From positions 1-16,551 of the forward strand of contig DXYE01000060.1 in assembly GCA_019415985.1 (NCBI GenBank): a stretch of 16,551 nucleotides of DNA, in the 5' to 3' direction. The stretch is from Clostridiales bacterium (lineage in GTDB: Bacteria; Bacillota; Clostridia; Oscillospirales; CAG-272). A program made the position numbers and the translations under genes. Shown piece by piece: positions 1-7,893 of the stretch (position 1 is its first letter; every line of letters starts with the position of its first letter). The notes under the pieces are model-generated. The model did not search any database. It was not told the origin of the DNA and saw nothing but the letters and a program-made list of their open reading frames with translations.

Positions 1-210
1 CCATTCATTCTTTCTTCGAAAACACAGTAAAAATACAGAGAAAAACAAGCTAATTTGATTGAATCTATGAGCATGATCGCATGAAATGCGCGTGCGCAGC
101 AGAATCTTTCACTGACTTTGAAAGCTTCAAATTTATAGGTGCAATGCTGAAGAGCGGCTTTTATTAAAAGATAAAGGACAGGATCAGGGTGAAATATTTG
201 ATATCGTTTG

Positions 211-771
211 TTACGAATGACGGTTCCTTTTTCTTGACGGTTCACGCTGTGAAGCCGGAGCGTTCAGATCCTTGAGCAGTCCGTCAAGCAAGCCTGCGTG
301 GTGTATTTCGTCTGCCCGAATGCGGAGAAGAACGGCCTTTATGTAGGGATCCTCAATCTCGTCGGCTAGGGACTGATAGTTTTCTGCCGCCGCCTTTTCG
401 GACCGAATGTCTCGCTGAAGAGCCTCAATTAAGGTTTCTGGGGCCGTATGAATATAGCTTCCGCTGAAGGGATGCATGCGGCGGCGCCCCTCCTTTCCGA
501 ATTGGATGGTGCCGCCCAACATATGGATCATTTTACCCAATTGGTGGAAATGCCGCATTTCCGTAAGCGAAATACATTCAAAAATGGCGGCAATGGTATT
601 GTTTTCATCGGCGAAAATAATATTTTGACGCATGTAGGTTAAAATAGCGGTCAGCTCTCCGTGGGGACCGGCAAAGGGCGCGCTCAGCAGCAGGGCTGTA
701 CGCGGATTCTTTTCAGCACATCGAATTTCCGGATATGGCATGTTTAAATTGCAGTTGAGTGACGGTTTCAT
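211..771 (-). CDS. Ferritin-like di-metal protein (rubrerythrin/ferritin superfamily)
   Basis: 186 aa. The spacing of acidic residues and histidines suggests a four-helix di-iron or di-manganese fold: Glu39 in HGELTAILTY, then Glu71-x-x-His74 (EMRH), then Glu125 (RSEKAAAENY), then Glu155-x-x-His158 (EIHH). These are the two ExxH half-sites of the ferritin-like superfamily. Such proteins typically handle peroxide or store iron in anaerobes; the actual substrate cannot be told from sequence. There is no signal peptide, so it is probably cytosolic. The C-terminus is short, basic and probably disordered (residues 172-186), and there is no rubredoxin-type CxxC domain, so it is not a classical rubrerythrin. 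The best ribosome site is GGAGGC at 784-789 on the minus strand, about 12-13 nt from the ATG, slightly long; no other in-frame start fits better. It is divergent from purA. The family call is good; the precise subfamily (manganese-catalase-like or bacterioferritin-like) is uncertain. Confidence 0.8.
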   Translation of the reverse strand: MKPSLNCNLNMPYPEIRCAEKNPRTALLLSAPFAGPHGELTAILTYMRQNIIFADENNTIAAIFECISLTEMRHFHQLGKMIHMLGGTIQFGKEGRRRMHPFSGSYIHTAPETLIEALQRDIRSEKAAAENYQSLADEIEDPYIKAVLLRIRADEIHHAGLLDGLLKDLNAPASQREPSRKRNRHS

Positions 772-1140
772 GTATGAATACTTGCCTCCTTATACTTCAT
801 ATGATGACCGGGGAGCATGATCAGTACAGTAGCGCTCCTTTTATTTACTGCTGCTGATACCTTAGACGGTCATTGGATAAGCCGCCGCAAGCCTATCAGC
901 ACATTTATCTGTGAAATGGATCATTTTCCCTTGCTTTATTTTATGAAGCCATATAAAAAATGTGCAGGATTCTCTATAAATGAAAATACCGGCCGCAATG
1001 CTTGAAGGAAAAGTAAATAATCGCTCAGAGGCCTTGACGCAATGCGGAATTCGCTGTATAATAATTGGGTGGAATATTAAGTGGAATTTTAAGAGGAAGG
1101 CGTTTTCGGAGATGAATCCGGAAATCGTATACGTAAATTT
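772..1140. other. Divergent intergenic region, ferritin-like gene / purA
   Basis: This 369-bp spacer carries the minus-strand ribosome site of the ferritin-like gene (784-789), the purA promoter (1034-1062) and a short leader ORF (1112-1144). I found no convincing -10/-35 pair for the minus-strand gene. No purine riboswitch aptamer was recognised upstream of purA. Confidence 0.6.
1034..1062 (+). promoter_or_regulatory. Sigma-A-type promoter of purA
   Basis: TTGACG at 1034-1039 and TATAAT at 1057-1062 are separated by exactly 17 bp. It is the best match to the housekeeping consensus in this spacer. Transcription should start near 1069, giving a leader of about 70 nt before purA. Confidence 0.85.
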
Positions 1141-1144
1141 ATGA
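1112..1144 (+). CDS. Putative 10-codon leader ORF coupled to purA
   Basis: ATG at 1112 opens a reading frame MNPEIVYVNL whose TGA (1142-1144) overlaps the purA start ATG (1141-1143) in an ATGA arrangement. A purine-rich GAGGAAGG lies at 1093-1100, 11 nt upstream of this ATG, and GGAG directly abuts it. purA itself has no Shine-Dalgarno sequence in the 12 nt before its start (the preceding bases are AT-rich), and the purA frame has no alternative upstream start before a stop at 1090. The likely reading is that ribosomes load at the leader ORF and re-initiate at purA. The peptide has no recognisable function. This is inference; the ORF is tiny. Confidence 0.45.
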   Translation: MNPEIVYVNL

Positions 1145-2412
1145 TAAATGCAGTGGTGGGAATTAACTGGGGTGACGAGGGCAAGGGCCGAATGGTTGAC
1201 CTGCTCAGCGAAAAGAGCGATATCGTATGCCGGTATCAGGGCGGCAACAATGCCGGCCACACCGTCATAAACCATCTCGGAGAATTTAAATTAAATTTGC
1301 TGCCGTCAGGGATCCTGCGTCCAGGGGTTGTCAATGTGATGGGGAACGGAATGGTCATAGACCTTGAGCATCTTGTCGGTGAGATTGGAAAACTGCGCAA
1401 GGCAGGCATTGAAATCACGCCGGAGCGTTTGAAAATCAGCGACCGGGCCATTATTTGCTTCCCGTTCCATGTACGTCAGGATGCTCTGGAAGAGGAGCGG
1501 CTTGGTGATGCGAAATATGGTTCCACACGCAGAGGCATTGCCTATGTGTATGGCGACAAGTACATGAAGAAGGGAATTCGGATGGGAGAGCTTTTCGACC
1601 GGGATGCCCTGAAGGATAGAGTAAAATCAGTGGTGTCATGGAAAAACCTGACTATTGGGGGAGTATATGGCGCTGAACCTGATAACGCTGAAAAGATCAT
1701 CGCGTGGCTGGATACTTTCGGTTGTGAATTGCTTCCATATATTGTCGACACCTCGGATTACCTTGAGGATGCGTTGAGCGCCGGGAAAACCATTTTATTT
1801 GAGGCGCAGCTCGGTGCGCTTCGAGATATTGATTTCGGCATATATCCATATACATCTTCTTCCTATACACTGGCGTCGTATGGACCGATCGGTGCGGGTA
1901 TTCCCGGACATGCTGTAGACATGACCCTCGGTGTTATGAAGGCTTATTCAACCTGTGTCGGAGAGGGGCCTTTTACGGCTGAGATGTTCGGGGAAGAAGC
2001 GGAGGCGCTGCGAAAGGCCGGCGGAGAATACGGGGCAGCGACCGGACGTCCGAGACGTGTAGGCGGATTCGATGTGGTTGCGTCAAAATACGGTGTCCGC
2101 GTACAGGGAGCGGACCGAATCGCTTTGACCAAGCTGGATATCCTCAGCGGATGGCAAAAGATTCCGGTTTGCGTAGCATATGAGATCGATGGAAAACAAA
2201 CGGATCGTTTTCCAACAGGCGCGCGCTTGGAACGCGCAAAACCGGTATATGAATACCATGACGGTTGGATGCAGGATATATCCGGATGCAGATCGTTTGA
2301 CGAGCTGCCTGATAAAGCAAAGGCATACGTAGAGTATCTCGAAAAAGCCATGGAATGCCCCATACAATATGTTTCTGTCGGAGCGGAGCGCGAAGCCTAT
2401 TTGGAACGATAA
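1141..2412 (+). CDS. purA: Adenylosuccinate synthetase (divergent clostridial type)
   Basis: 423 aa, normal for the family (about 420-430). It catalyses the GTP-dependent condensation of IMP with aspartate to adenylosuccinate, the first committed step to AMP. Visible motifs: P-loop NWGDEGKGR at 9-17 with catalytic Asp12; NNAGHTV with catalytic His40; GNGMVID at 69-74; DIDFGIYP at 229-236; VGEGPF at 273-278; the GRPRRVGGFD block at 302-311; and TKLD at 330-333, the guanine-recognition motif. It departs from the textbook enzyme: the IMP loop reads YGSTRRGIAYVYGDK (126-140) instead of the usual GTTxRGIGPAY, and the 237-256 segment (TSSSYTLASYGPIGAGIPG) differs from the usual TSSNTxAGGxxxGxG. All key catalytic residues remain, so it should be active. 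The start at 1141 keeps the P-loop; the next ATG (1192) would delete it. It has its own promoter and is probably monocistronic, ending at the shared terminator with murD. Confidence 0.95.
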   Translation: MINAVVGINWGDEGKGRMVDLLSEKSDIVCRYQGGNNAGHTVINHLGEFKLNLLPSGILRPGVVNVMGNGMVIDLEHLVGEIGKLRKAGIEITPERLKISDRAIICFPFHVRQDALEEERLGDAKYGSTRRGIAYVYGDKYMKKGIRMGELFDRDALKDRVKSVVSWKNLTIGGVYGAEPDNAEKIIAWLDTFGCELLPYIVDTSDYLEDALSAGKTILFEAQLGALRDIDFGIYPYTSSSYTLASYGPIGAGIPGHAVDMTLGVMKAYSTCVGEGPFTAEMFGEEAEALRKAGGEYGAATGRPRRVGGFDVVASKYGVRVQGADRIALTKLDILSGWQKIPVCVAYEIDGKQTDRFPTGARLERAKPVYEYHDGWMQDISGCRSFDELPDKAKAYVEYLEKAMECPIQYVSVGAEREAYLER

Positions 2413-2859
2413 TGCGCTGGCTTTTATGCTGTGAACTCAGATGCTTCGGAGGTGAACGGTCATAGAGGAAAGCCGCTGTGCCGGTAGAGAGTCTTTTTGT
2501 GTTTTTTTTCATGGGGCGTCCGTATTCATTATGAAAAATGCATTCGGTTGATTGCCGGAAAAGGAAAATAGGCATCGAAGCATAATGCTCCGATGCCTAT
2601 TCTGCTCTTATATGGTTTAGCGAGAAATTCCGACTGTTTGAGGCCTCCTTAAAATGCAGCCGGTTGGTAAGATTGTCTGAAGAGACAACAGATAAACAAA
2701 GATATATGGATGTATCCATTGCTCTCTGTGGTGGAAGTAGATTTTTATCGCGGTAGCCGTAAAGTGCTGATCTGTACCTGAGCCAACTGGTTCGGATACA
2801 AAAGCACTCAAAATAAAGTACATTGTATATTGGGGGGTGATTATCCACTTTTATAAACA
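2413..2859. other. Convergent intergenic region purA / murD
   Basis: 447 bp without a supported gene. It contains T-runs at about 2491-2509, a long inverted repeat (2567-2601, listed separately) and a small perfect hairpin TTGTCT/AGACAA near 2671-2686. An open frame of 87 codons on the minus strand (2597-2860) has no ribosome site and no recognisable family, and is probably not a gene. Confidence 0.5.
2567..2601 (-). terminator. Hairpin terminator between convergent purA and murD
   Basis: An 11-bp perfect outer stem (AATAGGCATCG at 2567-2577 with CGATGCCTATT at 2591-2601) continues past one mismatch into AGC/GCT. On the minus strand the stem is followed by TTCCTTTTCC, a plausible U-rich tail for transcripts arriving from murD. 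On the plus strand the tail CTGCTCTTAT is weaker, but the hairpin could still serve purA. It is probably bidirectional. Confidence 0.65.
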
Positions 2860-4293
2860 TTATAACTGCTTCACAATTTCCTTAAAGCAGCAGCCGCGTT
2901 CCTCGAAATTTTTAAAGGCGTCAAAGCTTGTGCAGGCAGGCGATAGCAGCACGACGTCGCCAGGCTGCGCCAGTGCGGCGGCACGCTGTACGGCTTCGCG
3001 AAATTCAGGTACATGATGGACCGGTATGCATGATTTTTGAAAAAGTTCCGAGTTCTTCAGCGCTACATTGATCTGAGGCGCAGCCTCTCCTGTCAGGACA
3101 ACGGCCTTGGCGTGCCGGCAAAGCGGCTCTGCAAGCGGTTCAAAGGGTACATGCTTATCTCGCCCTCCGAGAATGACGATGAGTTTTTCCGAAAAGGAGC
3201 TGAGCGCGGCAATGGTCCGGGTTGGGCTGGAGTCGATAGAGCTGTTATAAAATTTGACGCCGTTCCTTTCGCGCACGAATTCGATACGGTGTTCCACGCC
3301 TTGAAAAGTGCGAGCAATATGTCGCATGCTATCCGGACTGACAGTTCCGTAGACTGCGCCGCACGCAGCCAGGTAGTTTTCGACATTGTGCTTTCCCGGA
3401 AGCTTGATATCTTCTGCAGCAAATAATGGATAGTCACCGCCGCGGTCTGTATAATAAATTTGACCGTCGAGAACATGCAGAGCCGCTTCAGCTTCTTCAG
3501 GCAATGAGACGCGTGTGAAATTATGGGTGGAAGAAAAGTAAAGTACGGAGGCTTTGGCATGCTTCGCCATTGCACGAGTGATCTGATTATCGTAATTCAG
3601 CACAAGCCTGTTTTCTGGATGCTGGTATAAAAAAACAGCAGATTTTGCCTGGACATATTCTTCCATGTCCTTATGAAAATTGAGATGGTTCGGCGTTACA
3701 TTTGTCACAACCGACACGTATGGAGAACGCCTGAGCGTTTGAAGCTGAAAACTGGAGAGTTCCAATACGGAAAGATCGTTTTCCGTCATCTCCGATACCT
3801 TTGGAAGCAGAGGTGCGCCGATGTTTCCGCCTAAGTAAACGTGGCATTTCTTTTCCTTTTCCGCCGTTTCGTACTGATGACGCAGCATATTGGCAATCAG
3901 CGTTGTAGTAGTGGTCTTGCCGTCGCTGCCTGTAATGCCGTAAATCTTTGTGGGACATACCTCGAAAAAGATCTCCATTTCGGATGTAATCAGGACGCCC
4001 TTTCGCCGCGCCTCTTCAAATTCAGGAAGATCATAACGAATACCCGGCGCCTTTAAAAGAATTTCCTCGTCAATATTCTGTAGATAGGATTCACCGCAGA
4101 TCAAACGAACCCCTTGTTGGTGTAGGGATGAAGCAAGCGGCTGAAGCGCCTCTTCGCTTTTCCTGTCTCGTGCGCTGACAGCAGCGCCGGCTTCCAGCAA
4201 CAGATCAATTACAGGTGTATTGCTGATGCCGATACCAATCACGCCTACGCGTTTGCCGCGGATAAATTGCTTAAATTCCGAAAGCCTGGTCAT
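2860..4293 (-). CDS. murD: UDP-N-acetylmuramoyl-L-alanine:D-glutamate ligase
   Basis: 477 aa, slightly longer than the usual 440-460. It is a cytosolic ATP-dependent Mur ligase that adds D-glutamate to UDP-MurNAc-L-Ala in peptidoglycan precursor synthesis. Three domains are visible: an N-terminal Rossmann-like UDP-binding domain (GVIGIGISNTPVID, 17-30); a central ATPase with P-loop GITGSDGKTTTTTL (119-132), HLNFHKDMEEY and the following QAKSAVF lysine that is carbamylated in Mur ligases; and a C-terminal domain with ILGGRDKHVPF and the MurD signature LSPACTSFDAFKNFEERG. The YNSSIDSSPTRTIAAL segment replaces the more common DSKATNxxAT, as I would expect for a clostridial branch. The start ATG at 4293 is preceded by AAAGGGGGC (4307-4315) at a long 14-nt spacing. 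A strong promoter lies just upstream. The gene stands alone here, outside a division/cell-wall cluster. Confidence 0.93.
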   Translation of the reverse strand: MTRLSEFKQFIRGKRVGVIGIGISNTPVIDLLLEAGAAVSARDRKSEEALQPLASSLHQQGVRLICGESYLQNIDEEILLKAPGIRYDLPEFEEARRKGVLITSEMEIFFEVCPTKIYGITGSDGKTTTTTLIANMLRHQYETAEKEKKCHVYLGGNIGAPLLPKVSEMTENDLSVLELSSFQLQTLRRSPYVSVVTNVTPNHLNFHKDMEEYVQAKSAVFLYQHPENRLVLNYDNQITRAMAKHAKASVLYFSSTHNFTRVSLPEEAEAALHVLDGQIYYTDRGGDYPLFAAEDIKLPGKHNVENYLAACGAVYGTVSPDSMRHIARTFQGVEHRIEFVRERNGVKFYNSSIDSSPTRTIAALSSFSEKLIVILGGRDKHVPFEPLAEPLCRHAKAVVLTGEAAPQINVALKNSELFQKSCIPVHHVPEFREAVQRAAALAQPGDVVLLSPACTSFDAFKNFEERGCCFKEIVKQL

Positions 4294-4352
4294 AGAAATG
4301 TTTATAGCCCCCTTTCCTATATAAAAACCGATAGAACTCCGACTATTTATAT

Positions 4353-4381
4353 ATTATATACCTTTCCTTTTATTTATGCAA
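4353..4381 (-). promoter_or_regulatory. Sigma-A-type promoter of murD
   Basis: On the minus strand, TTGCAT (4376-4381) and TATAAT (4353-4358) are separated by exactly 17 bp. Transcription would begin near 4346, leaving a leader of about 50 nt. Confidence 0.8.
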
Positions 4382-4925
4382 CCAAGACGCGGCGGGTTTC
4401 GGCAAAAAGATCTTTTAAGCAATTAAAAATGCAATACATATTTCCGTATTACAAACGCGTCATGAAACAGGGTTGAGACATCGGGCTCAAGACTGTAGGC
4501 GTATCCAAGCTGGAAATATAGTATACGGAGCAGGTGTTCCTTTAGAGGGATGCTCTTCCTATGTTTACAGGTACGTAATACAAAATGGATGAGGTGGAAT
4601 CTGCTGAATTTTGGACGGATATTTTTTGATATCAGGCGAAGAGAGGATTCGTGTGAAAATTACATGAAATTAAACTTGTTGTGCTATTATGCGGAACAAA
4701 ACGATGGTTGCGCACTTACTGCTTGTACCGCCGCAGAGCGGCAAAATAGAGATTATTGTGAAAAAGACGATTGAAATGTGCATGATCCGGTGGATTTTTT
4801 TTGTCAAATATGGTATAATATGCACGACATATTACATCATCTAAAGCTTCGCGCGCCGCGCAGTTCTATGCTTTTCAATCGCTCGGTGCGTTATGGGAGA
4901 TATGAGAGTTTAGGGGGAAAATTAC
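4382..4925. other. Intergenic region upstream of the serine hydrolase pseudogene
   Basis: About 540 bp between the murD promoter and the hydrolase remnant. I see no conserved coding frame. A small hairpin TTGAG/CTCAA lies at about 4472-4490, and the extended -10 promoter listed separately lies near the right end. Confidence 0.45.
4811..4819 (+). promoter_or_regulatory. Extended -10 promoter for the serine hydrolase remnant
   Basis: TGGTATAAT at 4811-4819 is a perfect extended -10 element (TGnTATAAT). The position 17 bp upstream (4791-4796, TGGATT) is a poor -35, as allowed for extended -10 promoters. It lies about 105 nt before the remnant's start codon. Confidence 0.55.
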
Positions 4926-5966
4926 ATGCATGCCCTTGCTCATATGAAAATGGACAGAGTTATCTCTGAATATTGTAAAAAATCCCGTTTTTTCGGCTCT
5001 CTGCGTATTACAAAAGACGGCCGTATGATATACCAGCATCTAATCGGGCAGGCTGACCATGAAAGTCATACCCCGATAACCGAAAAGTCGGTTTACACGC
5101 TGTATTCCTTGTCAAACCCTTTTGTGCAATGGGGCTGTTAAAATTGAAAGACAAAAATTGGATTGATCTTGATAAACACTCAGGAACATACGTGCCGGAT
5201 GCCGATGGATTCGATAGTGGCGTCAGGATACGACGCATGCTGTACCACACAAGCGGGATGCCGGATTTTTTACAGATCAAAGCGTTTTGTGAGAAATATG
5301 TCCCGGGACCGGTTGATAAAAAATGGGAACATGTAAAATATTTAACAGAATTTCCCATGGTTCCCATGGTATTTTAGGCCGGAACCGGTGCTCCGTATGC
5401 GAATATAAATTTTGTTTTATGCACTTATCATTGAAAATGTTTCAGGCATGCCGTATCCTGAATATATGAAAAATGAAGTTTTCGAGCCGCTCAGTATGCA
5501 ATCCAGGCGGGTTGAAAGTGAAAGTCTTGTTGTGTCAGACCGTGTAAAGGGCTGCGCACTGGAGGACGGACAAGTTGTTTATACCGATAAATGTTCAGAT
5601 TGGATGCTGGGAGCAGGAGATCTCTTGGGATCTGTGGATGATGTTTATTGCCTTAATAAAGCGATAAAGCACAGGCTGCTGAAGGAGAGACATGGAAGGA
5701 GACCCTGAGCCGTCTCCTCTGAGCGGAATGGAAAAGGTTGCACTGTAAGCAACTGGCATGGCAAGAAACGAACCCACAACGGTGAACATAGAGGTCTCAG
5801 AACATTACATGTACAGATCCCGGAGGATGATTTTGATATCATTCTGTTATCTAACTGCGGTTGGGGAGAGGCGCGGCATGACTTTTCAGAAGCTGCCCGT
5901 AAAGCTTATTATGGCGATGATGTTATGGAAAATAAAGTGATCGGCATGAAAACAGGATATATTTGA
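4926..5966 (+). pseudogene. Degraded serine hydrolase (beta-lactamase / PBP-like, class C fold)
   Basis: A single ancestral gene of about 345 codons can be read across several lesions. The start at 4926 still has a good ribosome site (AGGGGG, 4912-4917, 8 nt spacing). (1) Around 5112-5117 the frame reads S-L-S-N; one extra A in the A-run would give S-L-S-K followed by PFCAMGLLKLKDK, so a single-A deletion both destroys the catalytic SxxK lysine and shifts the frame. (2) An in-frame TAG at 5375-5377 precedes AGTGAPYAN, which holds the YxN box (Tyr codon 5396-5398). (3) A shift near 5411-5420 moves into ALIIENVSG and then DWMLGAGDLLGSVDD. (4) A TGA at 5706-5708 and probable small indels fall at 5690-5735. 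(5) The last about 77 codons are intact, from GCTVSNWHGKKRTHNG (HNG third box, 5775-5783) through DDFDIILLSNCGWGEARHD to TGA at 5964-5966. Members hydrolyse beta-lactams, peptides or esters; this copy cannot make an active enzyme. Sequencing error is unlikely to explain four separate lesions. Confidence 0.88.
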
Positions 5967-5991
5967 TAGGCAGCCCCAAAAGGTGTAAAAG
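5963..5991 (+). promoter_or_regulatory. Possible promoter of the leader upstream of the YnbB-like gene
   Basis: TTGATA (5963-5968) and TAAAAG (5986-5991) are 17 bp apart, matching consensus at 5/6 and 4/6 positions. It overlaps the stop codon of the pseudogene and would start transcription near 5998, just ahead of the structured leader. Confidence 0.4.
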
Positions 5992-5997
5992 AAAACA

Positions 5998-6251
5998 AAA
6001 ATTTCCGACAAGCGCGTTCATTGGAAACCGGCACAGTGGCGAGACACGGTTCCCCGCGCAAATCGTTTTTGCCTTTTTAGCTAAAAGTCTGGGTGGGGCA
6101 CATCCTCTCTTAGAACAGTGAAAAATACAGCTTTCAAGGATGTACCGTTTCGCTCATTATGACCATGCTTATCAGACAGAGGGCGGCTGATCGATGCTTT
6201 CATGAGAGATCTTGTTTCGTTTGGCATCCGGCAATAACCGGAAGCCTTTTT
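5998..6251 (+). ncRNA. Candidate structured leader with attenuator-like alternatives
   Basis: The region lacks a conserved reading frame but contains nested complementary segments: GCGCG (6012-6016) with CGCGC (6055-6059), enclosing GGAAaCC (6023-6029) with GGTTCC (6048-6053); then ACATCCT (6100-6106) with AGGATGT (6137-6143), flanked by GG/CC; and finally a terminator hairpin (6223-6251). The segment GGATGT (6138-6143) can also pair with the 5' arm of the terminator (GCATCC, 6224-6229), so a 1:2 / 2:3 / 3:4 exclusive pairing set can be drawn. No known riboswitch consensus was recognised. Boundaries are inferred from the possible promoter and the terminator. Decayed sequence could give such pairings by chance. 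Confidence 0.35.
6223..6251 (+). terminator. Intrinsic terminator ahead of the YnbB-like gene
   Basis: GGCATCCGG (6223-6231) pairs with CCGGAAGCC (6238-6246), 8 bp with one A/A mismatch and a 6-nt loop, followed immediately by five T (6247-6251). It lies about 200 bp upstream of the next start codon, so it either ends a pseudogene-derived transcript or acts as an attenuator. Confidence 0.65.
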
Positions 6252-6451
6252 AGAAAGGATCCGTCGGTTGGTCTGGAGGGAATGTTGCCTGAAAATCAGG
6301 TGAATATCTTTATTTTTTGTTATAGCTGTCGATTCGGAAAATGTCTGGAAAATGGGACGCAAAAGCTTTCATATCAGGGGTTGCGGCTTATAGGTCGGCT
6401 TGTTTTCAAGTTCATTTACCATATATATAATTGAAAGGAAATATCAAAGAA

Positions 6452-7738
6452 ATGTCACAGAAAAAAAATCCGGAGCTTGAAGAGCTTAGCCGGAAAGCGG
6501 AAAGCGTTCTTGAGGGTGTTTTCAGAGAATATGATCGGTTGGCTTATGCCAATACAGAAAAAGTTATGGAAGCTTTTGCTGTGTACCGCGTTTCAGATAC
6601 CATGTTCGCGGGCAGCACCGGCTACGGATACGGCGATACGGGCAGGGATGCGCTGGATGGCATTTATGCCCGTGTTTTCGGTGCGGAAAAGGCCATTGTC
6701 CGACACTCGATTGTCAATGGCACACAGGCACTGACCATTGGACTTTTTGGGTTGCTTCGGCCCGGAGACTGTCTTCTTTCCATTACAGGACGTCCGTATG
6801 ATACGCTGAGGGAGGTTATCGGTGACGATATATCCGAAGGAAACGGCTCTCTTCGGGATTTTGGCGTGCATTACCGGGAAATTTCTCTGACAGAAGAAGG
6901 GAAAATCGATCTGCCTGCTGTACGCGAGGTTCTGCTGCGGGAGGAGGGGCATGTTCGTGTCGTATTTTTGCAGCGATCGAGAGGATATCTGGACAGACCA
7001 TCTCTGTCTGTTGAGGCCATCAAAGAGGCTGTTCAGGTTATACGTGCATGTTCGTCCGCCTTTATTATGGTGGATAACTGCTACGGCGAATTTACAGAGG
7101 CTTCTGAGCCCGCAGCCGTGGGGGCGGATCTTGTTGTCGGTTCACTGATAAAGAATCCGGGAGGCGGCATGGCGGAGAGCGGTGGTTATCTGACAGGCAG
7201 CGCTCGTGCGGTAGAACTGGCCGGTTACCGCCTGACATCGCCCGGAACGGGTACGGAGGTCGGAGCAACGCTGGGCAGTACCAGAAGTCTTATGAAGGGA
7301 CTGTTTTTTGCTCCCCATGTTGTCGCACAGGCGCTGAAAACCGCCGCATTTGCTGCATACATTTTTGAGGCGCTGGGCTATGAGGTTTCTCCCTGCTGGA
7401 ATATGTCCCGGTCCGACATCATTCAAACGGTAAGGTGCGGTTCTCCGGAAAGTCTTTGCGCGTTCTGCCGCGGTATTCAGGCAGGTTCTCCTGTTGATGC
7501 CTTTGTCGTGCCGGAGCCGTGGAATATGCCTGGATACAGCGACCCGGTCATTATGGCGGCGGGAACCTTTGTTCAGGGGGCTTCCATTGAATTGTCGGCA
7601 GACGGTCCGCTTCGCCCGCCGTATACAGCGTTTTTTCAAGGCGGTCTGACGTATGAAAGCGGAAAATACGGCGTGCTGCATGCTGCAGAGGAAATGTTGA
7701 AAACAGGTGCATCCGGTATGCGCCGCCCCACCGTGTGA
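6452..7738 (+). CDS. ynbB: PLP-dependent YnbB / methionine gamma-lyase family protein
   Basis: 428 aa from ATG 6452; a TTG at 6431 would add seven residues but the AAAGGA at 6434-6439 lies after it, so the ATG is preferred (spacing 12 nt). It resembles the Firmicute YnbB family (Met_gamma_lyase domain, also called aluminium resistance protein), a fold-type I PLP enzyme. Visible features: GSTGYGYGDTGRDALD near 54-69, HSIVNGTQAL (cofactor/substrate loop) near 85-94, VDNCYGEF near 207-214 with the Asp that binds the pyridine nitrogen, and SLIKNPGGG with the PLP Schiff-base lysine at about 234. Length is typical of the family (about 410-430). The physiological reaction is not established; carbon-sulfur lyase activity is an assumption from the fold. 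It is cytosolic. It is preceded by a candidate terminator leader, which may regulate it, and followed by a 155-bp gap before the radical SAM gene. Confidence 0.88.
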   Translation: MSQKKNPELEELSRKAESVLEGVFREYDRLAYANTEKVMEAFAVYRVSDTMFAGSTGYGYGDTGRDALDGIYARVFGAEKAIVRHSIVNGTQALTIGLFGLLRPGDCLLSITGRPYDTLREVIGDDISEGNGSLRDFGVHYREISLTEEGKIDLPAVREVLLREEGHVRVVFLQRSRGYLDRPSLSVEAIKEAVQVIRACSSAFIMVDNCYGEFTEASEPAAVGADLVVGSLIKNPGGGMAESGGYLTGSARAVELAGYRLTSPGTGTEVGATLGSTRSLMKGLFFAPHVVAQALKTAAFAAYIFEALGYEVSPCWNMSRSDIIQTVRCGSPESLCAFCRGIQAGSPVDAFVVPEPWNMPGYSDPVIMAAGTFVQGASIELSADGPLRPPYTAFFQGGLTYESGKYGVLHAAEEMLKTGASGMRRPTV

Positions 7739-7893
7739 GCTTTCGCGCGTAACGTCAGATTTTTCTGTGACGGCCGGAAAGCAGGCCGAAGAAAAACGAA
7801 GGGCTTCGTCTCTTCCCAGCCTGGCGAAGAAGGATATAACAATGAAATAGCGCCTGGGGCCTTTTGTCCCGGAAAAATCACGAAAGGCATGTC

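Noticed and set aside
2740..2765. TACCGCG on the minus strand resembling the core of a T-box motif downstream of murD
   Set aside because: Only seven bases match, there is no specifier stem or terminator/antiterminator pair, and no gene follows on that strand before the convergent terminator.
2597..2860. 87-codon minus-strand frame directly after murD
   Set aside because: No ribosome site, no recognisable family, and it runs through the terminator hairpin.
6134..6150. AAGGATGTACCG, similar to a T-box sequence, upstream of the YnbB-like gene
   Set aside because: It departs from the consensus at several positions and is one base short before ACCG; no stem I features were recognised and the gene is not an aminoacyl-tRNA synthetase. 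It is treated only as part of a generic candidate leader.
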